A stretch of DNA of 64,000 bases from Paraescarpia echinospica (lineage: Eukaryota; Annelida; Polychaeta; Sabellida; Siboglinidae): positions 67,864,119 through 67,928,118 of the forward strand of contig CM034533.1 of assembly GCA_020002185.1 (NCBI GenBank), read 5' to 3'. Positions 13,513 through 24,400 of this stretch are shown piece by piece. Position 1 is the stretch's first letter. Each line of letters starts with the position of its first letter. A program made the position numbers and the translations under genes. A model generated the notes under the pieces. That model ran no database searches and had not been told where the DNA came from. It saw only the letters and a program-made list of their open reading frames with translations.

Positions 13513-15238
13513 CAGTGTTTCCCCTGGGTGAAATGATGGGCGAGGTGGTAGGGGAGCGCCGCTGGCGCGAAGCGTTGTTAGGGGGGTCCGGGGGCATGCT
13601 CGCCTGGATATTTTTTTTAACTAGCTTTAAAATGGTGCATTCTGAGGTATGTTTTAACCTTTACTCTTGAATATAGATGGGAAGATATAAAACAACAAGA
13701 CACTACTTGTAAATGTAGTAATCATGATTGATAAAAGTCAGTAATCATGATTGTTTCATCGTGTTGAGGTGTGGTTTCCATTTTACCACTGCTACTCAGT
13801 AGAGGTGTGGTTTCCACTTGACCACTGGTACTTGGTTATGGTTATGTTTTATTGCACTAACCCTAGGCCTTGTTACCTCACTGACAGAGTCAATAAAAAA
13901 GTAAACGGTGAGTTCTTATATAGCGCAGGACTGCTCAAAGCGCTTTACACTTTACTCCCTGGCAGACCTGTTCAGTCGAACACCATCTCGACTTCTCTGG
14001 GAAGCATCCAGTGATATCATCTGAAGACTCTTTCATCATCACCTTTAAATTATTTTAATATCATAATATTATGGTAAATTGGTGGTTTATGTTCAAAAGA
14101 TTATATTTTATTTGTTTGCTAGAATGCTATACAATTAATTAAACAGTCATTTATGGAATGCCACAAAAGTATGTTTCTATTAATCGCAAGAATGTTTCTC
14201 AAATTGTGTCCTTTTTATAAAACAGTATAAGTTGTTTAGTACATCCAATTGCTGTGCAAACATATCATTGTCTAACCCAAGTTATTGATAACCCGTTAGT
14301 ATACACGGTTTTGGGTAGTAGGCATTTTTTTATGAGATGTGAACTTCGTTGGTTTATATTTGTAAGTATTTCACTCAAATCAACTTTCCCAAAAGCATAG
14401 AATATTAGTTGAATAGACTTGTGGGCATTTGCGTCGAACCCGGACCTACTTTGTCATTGATTTTGCCGCTTGAGTTTTGCTTATCTTTGATACCTCAGTG
14501 AGATACAATGTAGTTCCATCTTTCAACATTATCCTAGGCATATTTACCTTTAAGAATATTGTGTCTTACGTCCATTTGAGGCGTAAATAGCGCCCCGGTT
14601 TGTATCAACATACGCTGCTATATATATATATATCTTTTTACGCTCGCTCTGCGGTAACACACGGCCGCAGCGGCACAGACTAGCGCAAATCGGGTCGGTA
14701 TTTGAACTTCAACAGGGTCCGGATTCGATACAAATGCCGACTAGTGAATAGGATTAGGATGCACGGTTTTTATTTGGGCTTCGAAAGAGTCCGGATTTGA
14801 CACAAGTGACATAGTGCCATCAGCCTGCACGGTTTTCACTCCCACCACCGTCATAAACCAAAACGCAAGTTACCGTTTGGGCGCCATTTTACATGAATGT
14901 CTAGATTTCTAGTATGTCGAAACTCCGCAAGGTGTCACCATTGGAGACACCGGGGATCCCGCAGGAATATTCAGTGATTGGAAAACTGACAAGTGATATC
15001 TTTCACGTTGTCCAATGACGGCTAAACGATGTTGCTACAAATCTGCGATTTTGCAGGAATATAAGTGACTTTGTGGTGTCATTACGCGCCGCTCGCCGAC
15101 GTTGAATATACCGTGAAAGAACGAAAAAAAATGGATGAAATAGATACAAGGCGGCAATTTCGGCACATTTTGGGCGAGGTGGCATAGAAAAACGGCGAGG
15201 CGGCCCGCCTCGCTTGTTATATACCAGGGGAAACACTG
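13513..15238. mobile_element. Non-autonomous hAT-type element
   Basis: Terminal inverted repeats CAGTGTTTCCCCTGG at the left and CCAGGGGAAACACTG at the right are of the hAT class. The host octamer gtattcca lies at 13507-13514 and 15239-15246; it overlaps the first two bases of the left terminus, so two bases may have been lost. Subterminal GC-rich sequence (gcgaggtgg, gggggtccgggggc) lies just inside. No transposase frame is seen over 1.7 kb. A SINE piece sits inside near 13905-14035. Confidence 0.85.
13905..14035 (-). mobile_element. SINE fragment, reverse orientation
   Basis: The segment with atatagcgcaggactgctcaaag and gaacaccatctcgacttctc is the reverse of part of the SINE at 17600-17945 (cagagaagtcgagatggtgtt) and resembles 38330-38430. 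Confidence 0.6.
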
Positions 15239-15570
15239 GTATTCCAGTTGTCAACAGATGGGTCAAGGCGCTAGAGAGCTATGGTGGATAAGCACGGTTG
15301 TAAAGATAAGTTTTTAAATGACGACAGAATTTTGTAATATTTTCAACTGATCTAACACTAAGAAGAAGCATATTCCAAAGAGTTGGTGAAGCAACAGAAC
15401 AAGCCCTAGTTCCAATGTCATTTTGACACTAGGAACAAAAAGTAGGTCAGAATTAGATGATCGAAGTTGAATAGGTTATGCTGTGCAAACCTCAGATCTA
15501 ACAATAACATAATTGTGTTTAGATTCACAGTTGGCACAAATTCACCAGTTACATCTTTTAAAACTATAGA

Positions 15571-16170
15571 GGAGTAACCAGGCAGTGCCCTGGGTGTATT
15601 GGAGTAACCAGGCAGTGCCCTGGGTGTATTGGAGTAACCAGGCAGTGCCCTGGGTGTATTAGAGTAACCAGGCAGTGCCATGGGTGTATTGGAGTAACCA
15701 GGCAGTGCCCTGGGTGTATTGGAATAACCAGGCAGTGCCCTGGGTGTATTGGAGTAACCAGGCAGTGCCCTGGGTGTATTGGAGTAACCAGGCAGTGCCC
15801 TGGGTGTATTGGAGTAACCAGGCAGTGCCCTGGGTGTATTGGAGTAACCGGGCAGTGCCCTGGGTGTATTGGAGTAACCGGGCAGTGCCCTGGGTGTATT
15901 GGAGTAACCGGGCAGTGCCCTGGGTGTATTGGAGTAACCGGGCAGTGCCCTGGGTGTATTGGAGTAACCGGGCAGTGCCCTGGGTGTATTGGAGTAACCG
16001 GGCAGTGCCCTGGGTGTATTGGAGTAACCGGGCAGTGCCATGGGTGTATTGGAGTAACCGGGCAGTGCCCTGGGTGTATTGGAGTAACCGGGCAGTGCCC
16101 TGGGTGTATTGGAGTAACCGGGCAGTGCCCTGGGTGTATTGGAGTAACCAGGCAGTGCCCTGGGTGTATT
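15571..16170. repeat. 30-bp minisatellite, 20 copies
   Basis: Exactly 30-base units of ggagtaacc-a/g-ggcagtgccctgggtgtatt run for 600 bases with very few substitutions. The unit contains the near-palindrome GGGCA-g-TGCCC. A block of ten consecutive units near the middle (about 15841-16140) carries accggg, whereas flanking units carry accagg, showing local spread of a variant. Being 30 bp and stop-free, it reads open in several frames, which is not evidence for a gene. Confidence 0.97.
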
Positions 16171-17599
16171 GGTGCAGACAGCGCAACGCAGTCAACAGAT
16201 TATTAATTGTTGACAAATAATAATGCCATTAACAATTAACTTGGTAAAATGTTGCCTTAGTCCTGTCTGCTTAGGGCTGATTTGGTAGTCCAATATGTGT
16301 GGTAGACTGTAAATCCCAATCAGTTGTCCTGAAAACTGCCGAAATAACATGTCGCAGTGTTATGAGCACTTATGGCATCAATGATCCAAACCTCAATCTC
16401 TTGGTGTGTCATGTGTATTAGTTATGCCTATGACGTCTTGTCGTTTACAGCGAAACTTTGTAACTAGTTGTTCATCTTCAAACGCTTCAGAATTATGGCT
16501 TTGATCTAGATTTCTTCGTGGCATTCGCCTTTTGTCAGAAGCTTTGCAGAACAAGAGCAGCCATTTTTATCCGGCGGATAGGCCACTATACGCAGGAAAA
16601 TGCTTTGTTCATATATATCAATTTAGTAGTTTATCCGCTGGATAGCGGACTAAACAGGGAGTTATCCACTCTTCATGCATACGGGCCCAGGTGAGCAGAC
16701 AACAATCTATTCAACTAGGTCACTCACACTTTGCCTCTTGTCGAGCTACGTGTGTTACTGTGCTGGTGAGAAGTGGCACCAGTTAATCGATATCACTTTT
16801 GTTGGAACAAAAGATGATACATTCTCTTAATAAGTAGATCTAACCCATTTGGTCACCAAAAAAGCATTCCGTTTTGTGACATTGGTCTTGTGAACCTGAT
16901 CCATTATTGGACGACTGTTTCAAATGTGGATTCGAATTAAATTGAGAATTTTTTTTTTTTTTTTTTTTCCATTTTGTATTAAACCTCCGATTCGAATGAC
17001 AAAAGTACCGATGTGATTACGACTGGTTACTACTGAAATATTGCATCAGCAGCTGTTTAATGTTGTGAATCACATAGGGGATATAAATATATCTGACATA
17101 CGCCTTGGCTGATCAAGTCAATGTCCTGATATATAATTCTATTTTTGGTCACTGAAAGAAGTTCTATGAAAAACATTTTGCAAGGTCAGGGGCTGGCTTG
17201 TAGGCAGTTTCATTCAGTGCGTGACATCTTGGTGTTCCGACACGTATGGATCTTTGTGTCTGTCAGTCAAACTGCCTGCATGCCGAAATGCTGGTCTAGA
17301 CCAATTCGACACTATTTTCACAGGCACATACCGCGTTATAAATGGAACTGTGGCACTTTGATGACTCTAATGCCAGACACTATGAGCGTTTGGTTCGTCA
17401 AATGTTTTCTAAGGCAAGGAGTTGAGAAAATAAGTTTATTACCGGTACCTGTCTGCTGTAGAACTGTGTCTAGTCTGCGTGAAATATATTTTTGTTTCGT
17501 TTCTTTTTGAGACGCACTGCGTGTGATACGTTTTTAGTATGTCTGTTCTGCAGTCAGGCTTTATAACAGTGTCATGATGTGAAGAAACTGTTCTAAATG
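16171..17599. other. Non-coding stretch, no gene seen
   Basis: Contains the right inverted terminus described separately, a run of about 20 T at 16950-16969 and attcgaatt-type words on either side. An open frame at 17145-17510 shows no domain. Confidence 0.35.
16662..16690 (-). mobile_element. Possible terminal inverted repeat, right
   Basis: Reverse complement starts CTGGGCCCGTATGCATGAAG and pairs with 12679-12707. Between the two ends lie a LINE 3' end, a hAT element and a 30-bp array, so if this is one element it has received several later insertions. Confidence 0.5.
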
Positions 17600-17945
17600 A
17601 AACGTGAGAGTTATGTTACGATAATGACAGTGGCTAGAACTTTGCACTCTCGACTGATGGAACCAGGGGTTTGAATCCTGTGCTGCTGTGTCGAATCTTG
17701 GGCAAGTTCGTGCACTCTACATTGCTCCAGTTCACTCGGCTGTATGAATGAGTACCTGGTTATAGACCGTGGTGGATATTTGTGTACGAATAGTCTTTGC
17801 ACATTCATTGCTGTGTTGCTGAATACTTCCCAGAGAAGTCGAGATGGTGTTCAATTAAACATATATGCCAGAGGTGAAGTGTAAATCACTCTGAGCAGTC
17901 CTGAGGACTGGATACTGCGCTATGTAAGAACGCACCTTTACTTTA
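17600..17945 (+). mobile_element. tRNA-headed SINE, copy A
   Basis: The head has a pol III A-box-like agtggctagaac and a B-box-like ggtttgaatcc. The body has cattgctccagttcactcgg and gaatgagtacctggttatagac; the tail has gcgctatgtaagaacgc. The same order recurs at 50030-50322. The copy ends about 25 bases before the acceptor of exon 1. Confidence 0.8.
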
Positions 17946-17973
17946 CTTTTATTGACCTTGTGTTTTTCTTCAG

Positions 17974-18140
17974 ACTTGGGTGCACCCAAGTGGTGAGTGG
18001 ACTGCACACAAGATGGCACTGTGGACGCAGGTGCAGCAGTTGACAGGGGATGCGATGCGACAGATGCAGTCGGTGTACGGCGTCCACTTCCCCATTGAAG
18101 TACGACACTTCTTCGCACAGTGGATCGAGGGCCAGAGATG
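17974..18140 (+). CDS. STAT5: STAT5-like exon 1 (start codon at 18013)
   Basis: The exon opens after a pyrimidine-rich acceptor (tgtttttcttcag) and carries 39 bases of 5' untranslated sequence before the ATG at 18013. An upstream non-coding first exon, and hence the promoter, must lie further 5' and was not identified. The coding part gives residues 1-43, starting [19 protein letters not shown], followed by [14 protein letters not shown], the expected start of the STAT N-terminal domain. Translation starts at the position where vertebrate STAT5 starts. The donor is tg|gtaggt, phase 2, splitting the Trp codon. Confidence 0.93.
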
Positions 18141-18344
18141 GTAGGTAGCAGACACCTCTCTTGAGTGGATCACTGAGCGGGTCACTGATAGGGTCACTGA
18201 GAGGGTCACTGAGCAGATCACTGAGTGATTTACTGAGAGGGTCATTGATAGCAGGTCGTAATTGGTTCTATGTCTGTGTCAACATTCTTTTTTGTCATCA
18301 GTATATACAATGTATTATGCACACACATATGTAAGCACTATACA

Positions 18345-18427
<83 letters not shown>

Positions 18428-21400
18428 CACGCATGCATATTCATTTACACACACCCTCCCTAAGACACACAGACACCCTCCCTAACATTTACACATGCAC
18501 GCACACACGCATGCACGCATACACACACACGCGCTGTACTAAGACACAGGTTGTACTAAAACAATATTTATTGTCATATGTACCAGGTTGCCTTGAAGAA
18601 ACAACATCTAATTTGTAATTAATTCATTCGGTGTAACAAGGACGTGATTATGAATTAAAGTCCTACCAATGAGATACCTGTTTGTTTGGCACTTCTCAAG
18701 CTTGCAACATTATAGAATTGCTTTTTAACACATAGTTCTATTAAAGTTAACTCAGTTCAGCGTTTATCCATTCACTGATTGCCATTTCAAGACTGAATAA
18801 AACAATATTAAAGTGAGGTAATTGGTATTTTGAATAATCCCTGTCTGGATTATAACAACTATTCTCTGTTTACCAGATTGTCAAAAATAAATTATAATTC
18901 ATTCATTCATTTATTCATTCATTAATTCATTCAAATAAACCCTATCCTCCCCATATTCAGACATCATATGCATGGGTAGCATTTGTAACTCGCAAGGAAA
19001 CACTGCCAAGAATAATAAACACTATTACTTTGTGATTACTCGTTGTTTGCTACCTTTGTCATTGTGTTGTCGTTGTATCACACAAGTGTGTTGTATTTCA
19101 GTAGTTGTGCACCTGGGAAGTGATGTGAGTGAGTTGAATGTCTTCTTGGTGTCACACTTGTTCATTCACTAATTACATAATCTCAGTTAATTTCCTTTTA
19201 TTCCTCTCTAACGATTATGTTTGTGTTCCCTTTTAATTAATTTAGTTAGTGTCAAATTATAATGTTGTAATTCATTATTCTCTTTTGTTTGTTATCTTTG
19301 TTTATCAAAGTTAAGAATTGTATTTATTTTTGAATGTGTCTGTCAGAACTGCTGCGATTACAATTCTGGAATTGGAACTGAAGGCTGATTCCGGAATCAG
19401 TCAGTGTGAAAATAGAGGAATTGGTTTTGGTGGAATCAGAATTGGAATTGTTTACTGGACATTATATTGCCGTGACCTTTGCCCCCAGGTCGGAGATCGA
19501 TGAGGATAACCCAGAGCATGAGAAGTTTGCGCTGCAGCTGCGGGACCAACTGCTGCAGATGATGGAGGACCGCGCCCAGGAGCTCAGCTCTGATGACATG
19601 TTCCTTACTAAACTTAAATTACAGGAGACGGTGCAACAGTTCAAGGTAAGGACAGAGAGAGAGGGAAGTAGGGAGGGAGAGAGGGGGGAGGGAGAGAGGG
19701 AGAGAGAGGGAGGGAGGGAGAAAGAGAGAGAGCGAGAGAGAACGAGGGAGAGAGAGAGAGAGAGAGAGAGTGAGTGAGAGCGAGAGAGAGAGAGTGAGAG
19801 AGAGTGAGAGAGAGTGAGAAAGTGAGTGAGAGTGCGAGAGAGTGAGAGTGAGAGAGAGATAGAGAGTGAGAGAAAGAGAGTGAGAGAGAGTGCGAGAGAG
19901 TGAGAGAGAGAGAGCGAGAGCGTGAGAGTGAGAGTGAGAGAGAGTGAGAGAGTGAGAGCGAGAGAACGAGGGAAAGAGAGAGAGAGTGAGTGAGAGCGAG
20001 AGAGAGAGAGTGAGAGAGAGTGAGAAAGAGATAGAGAGAGCGAGAGAGGGAGAGGGCGAGGGCGAGCGAGGGCGCGAGAGAGAGAGAGAGCGAGAGAGAG
20101 AGAGAGCGAGAGAGAGAGAGAGCGAGAGAGTGAGAGCGAGAGAGAGAGAGAGAGAGTGAGAGCAAGAGAGAGTGAGAGAGACCAGGTGCAACAGTTGAAG
20201 GTAAGGATGTGAACGATCAAGATAAATTTGTATATTTATTTAGTAATGGTAGTACAATCGGTAAAACAGCAACCATCCTACACAAAACATTACACATTAG
20301 ATTACACAATACAACCAAATAATAGCATGTATTTATTAAATAAATTATCACTGTTTTTATTTGTACATTTATGTTTTTATAACTCTGAGTGGTGCTTGTA
20401 TACAATTGTACGTAATGTATTTATTTGTTTTGTATTTTAATGCCTGTATACAGCTGTACATGAAGTGAGACTAATAAAATACTACTATTACTACAATATG
20501 TACTCTCGTCACACTCACCTAGAAATTCCATGAAATTTATTTTTGGTTCTTTATTCCTGGTATTAAAAGTTTACATTAATATTTCTGTTCATTGCTGCTT
20601 TCCATATGTCTTTACAGCCGGTTTTATTCATCTTCATTTCTTCAGCTGTTGATCTCCTCCAGTTGTTTTTGGGTCCACCTGGGTTTTTTTTCTTTGGGTT
20701 GCAGTGTATAGTTTATGTAGCAACACTTGAGCTTTCCTTTCACCAACTTAACCCAAATGTAGATGTCACAAACATTTCGCAGTCAAAATTTTGAATTGTT
20801 GGATTAATTAAATGCAGTTTGGTGGGCAGTATACCAAAAACATTTATTCTAGTGTTAAGAAAATTATATCAAAATGAGAACCAGACAGCCTTGGTTTAAA
20901 GGGAAGCCGTCTGTTCCTGTACCCTGAATTAGCCCGTGTAGTAATTTGTAACAGGAAGTCTGCTGTGTTGAACACGGGAAAATGGGAAATTGTTGAACAT
21001 CAAAGGGTATTGTGGTTAACTCTGCCCGCCTCAGTATTATTGCTAATAAAGCTTGTTTTGAAACTCTATATTTTGTTTACTATTTGAACATGCTGCAGGG
21101 CATATCATCCAAATTGTAAACGTTGTTAAACAATTTGGTGGACAGTATACCCTTTGAGAAGACAGGGGAAGGACTCGGTGCTGTTAGGTCTGTAGCTGAA
21201 GGAGGGAGAAGACAGGGGAAGGACTCGGTGCTGTTAGGTCTGTAGCTGAGGGAGAGAGAAGACGGGGGAAGGACTCGGTGCTGTTAGGTCTGTAGCTGAG
21301 GGAGAGAGAAGACGGGGGAAGGACTCGGTGCTGTCAGGTCTGTAGCTGAGGGAGAGAGCAGACAGGGGAAGGACTCGGTGCTGTCAGGTCTGTAGCTGAA

Positions 21401-24400
21401 GGAGAGAGCAGACAGGGGAAGGACTCGGTGCTTTCAGGTCTGTAGCTGAGGGAGAGAGAAGACGGGGGAAGGACTCGGTGCTGTCAGGTCTGTAGCTGAA
21501 GGAGAGAGCAGACAGGGGAAGGACTCGGTGCTGTCAGGTCTGTAGCTGAGGGATAGAGAAGACGGGGGAAGGACTCGGTGCTGTTAGGTCTGTAGCTGAG
21601 GGAGAGAAAAGACGGGGGAAGGACTCGGTGCTGTCAGGTCTGTAGCTGAAGGAGAGAACGGACAGGGGAAGGACTCGGTGCTGTCAGGTCTGTAGCTGAA
21701 GGAGAGAGCAGACAGGGGAAGGACTCGGTGCTTTCGGGTCTGTAGCTGAGGGAGAGAGAAGACGGGGGAAGGACTCGGTGCTGCTAGATCTGTATATATG
21801 GGAGAGAGAAGACGGGGGAAGGACTCAGTGGTGTCAGGTCTGTATCTATGGGAGAGAGAAGACGGGGGAAGGACTCGGTGCTGTTAGGTCTGTATCTATG
21901 GGAGAGAGAAGACGGGGGAAGGACTCAGTGCTGTTAGGTCTGTATCTATGGGAGAGAGAAGACGGGGGAAGGACTCGATGCTGTTAGGTCTGTATCTATG
22001 GGAGAGAGAAGACGGAGGAAGGACTCGGTGCTGTTAGGTCTGTATCTATGGAAGAGAGAAGACGGGGGAAGGACTCAGTGGTGTCAGGTCTGTAGCTGAG
22101 GGAGAGAGAAGACGGGGGAAGGACTCAGTGCTGTAGGTCTGTATCTATGGGAGATAGAAGATGGGGGAAGGACTCGGTGCTGTTAGGTCTGTATCTATCG
22201 GAGAGAGAAGACGGGGGAAGGACTCAGTGCTGTTAGGTCTGCAGTGATTCCAGGAAGTCTCCACACTTCTCGCCAGAGTCAGCATTTCCTGTGTAACATC
22301 GGTTGCTAGGTGATTAGTGTCAGCTATTTCACATAACTGTTGTTATGCAAAGGTGTCCCATTGACATGGAGAATCCACTCTAACTTATTCCCAGTCTTAT
22401 TTCCATATCTGGCCAGTTTGAGCCATTTTGAATGTTCTGGCAGATAGAGTTTGTAAGCTGTATCTTCTGTGTGGTGATGTCAAAACTATTATTTAAAATC
22501 TGACCCTCTTTTCGTATAGACTTAATACATTAAAATTTTGTTAAGATAGGACAAGTAGTTTTTAAGATACGACAGTTATTTAAAACATGACACGCACCTT
22601 GTGAAGGTATGGAGCCAAGTAAGGATATTGAAAATACATGTTTTAATTCTAAAAATATATATTTCACAAGGAGTGCCTCCTTAATCACTCAGTGTCACCA
22701 GTATGCAGAAGGCATTGTTGTGATTAGAGGAAGTGTATTTCATTACTTTCACAGAATGACCAATCAGTGTTCGGTAGCATGTTTCTCTGCTGGTGTCCCC
22801 CAGGTGGTCGGGTTGGGGCAAAGCGATTCATCAGTCTCTCAACAGGTTTGTGTTTGTTGTCCGCAACTCGTCGACTCACCTGTTGCCAGGTAAACAACTT
22901 TCATTTGTCTGTCTTTTCAGCTGATTCACGGCTTCCAAAGATGGGGCCCCTTTGAGGCTGTAGATCCAGTGGATCCACAGAAAACTGTTTTAGAATGGCA
23001 GTGCAGGGGGTTTGGTTAGCTGTTGATTCCTTCTTGTGACTGTCTATATCAGTATTATGACAGCCAAACGATTAATGTCCTATGAACACATCACATCAGT
23101 CTGTGCTAGTGCAAGTAAGACATCCCTCATGGGGTCAGTATGGCACAGAGTGATGGTTTCTATCTGCAGTGGTCGGAGCTGGTTCCCTGTTGGGCGGGAG
23201 ATGTGTGAGAGAGGCACTGAGCAGGCTGGCGATGGGATGCTGTGGGGCGTAGTGGTTGACGTGGTTAGCATGCTAGACTGTCGTTTGGGGAAACCGGGGT
23301 TCGAATCCTGGTGCTGGCCGGATGGTCGTTCGTTACTGGTTCACTTTCCATGTCAAAACTTGGGTAGTTTCATTCACCTTACTTCGCCCGTGTCTTTCAG
23401 AAGAGACTCTAAGATGTTGGTTCCTTCTATCTGGTGACTATGTCAGGGGAAAAACCTGTCATGGACTCAATGAGCAGAGGTCTCATTCTCAGAAAAAGAG
23501 AATCATCAACAAAATGCTGCTGGTCATGTCATGGGAAGAAGAAGTAAGACTACAGTGTTGTCTTTGACTCCGAACATGGGTCTATAGCAGTGTATAGACA
23601 GTGGTAGCACAGTTTGGGAACCTGTGATGTCAGCAGAGAGTACTGTGCTTGCTACTCAAGCACACAGATGCCTGTAAACCTTGTAGAACTCTGTGCAACC
23701 CTGTACAACAATATACAACCCTCCATGACCAGTGATACACATCATACAACCCTACTACAATTGTGTACAATAATATACAATAGTGTATGGTTTCCAAGCA
23801 AATCTTTCAAGTCAACAATATTTTATCCAGTTGCATGTTTCAGCGCAGATGTTTTATTGTGTCTGTCTGATGACACTTCGTGCAGTTGCAGCAAATTTCC
23901 GGAAAACAATTTTTTTTTACACGTCACTGACGATGATACGAATAACTTCGTGGATTCTATGAACAAAACCTGCCTGTGCATATGAATAACATTTGCATGA
24001 AAATAAGCATGTTTGCATTAATATTTTTTTTAATGGAAAATAAGTGAGATTTATATGTTGATGCATGAGATTGATGCTAAATGCATAAGTCTCACTCAAA
24101 ATGCTTGGTAGCTATGCAACTAGACTGCAACATCCCTGCAAACTGTCACGTCAGCTGGGCACTTCCTTTAGGAACACGTCACCAGCGTTAAACTGTGATG
24201 TTGCCGTGACAAATTTGTAAGTGAGTGTGAAGGAAATGAAGAGTGCGTATCACGTGTAGCCACTCACAGTGTGGACAGCTTCCTCTTCTTACGGTCTCTT
24301 TATCTCAGTTCTAAGTTTCACCTCTCATGAACAACACATCAGATGGGGTTTGTATGCGATCGACGTTATTATTACACAGCTTGATGATGATGGTTTTGAT

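Larger units (their letters stand above)
13405..15570 (-). mobile_element. LINE 3' end (CR1-like), split by a hAT insertion
   Basis: Bases 13405-13514 and 15239-15570 together match, in reverse complement, the LINE 3' end at 24618-24960: shared words include aaatccttggaaaccaagctc, gttgtcaacagatgg and ctaacactaagaag. The 3' end carries a (TAA)n-type tail (ataataataa at 13405). The copy is interrupted at 13507-15246 by the hAT element, giving a relative age order: LINE first, then hAT. Confidence 0.85.

Noticed and set aside
15418..16220. Repetitive proteins in both strands (ALPGYSNTPR, VPWVYWSNRA)
   Set aside because: Produced by the 30-bp stop-free minisatellite lying inside a LINE remnant.
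19462..20220. Ser/Leu-rich frames up to 252 codons on the minus strand
   Set aside because: Complement of the GA tract; no biological composition.
22904..22960. Candidate exon after tttgtctgtcttttcag
   Set aside because: The downstream sequence has no STAT similarity and exon 2 joins exon 3 in phase without it.
23243..23320. Functional tRNA gene
   Set aside because: A and B boxes are present, but the arms do not close into a full cloverleaf and a SINE body follows.
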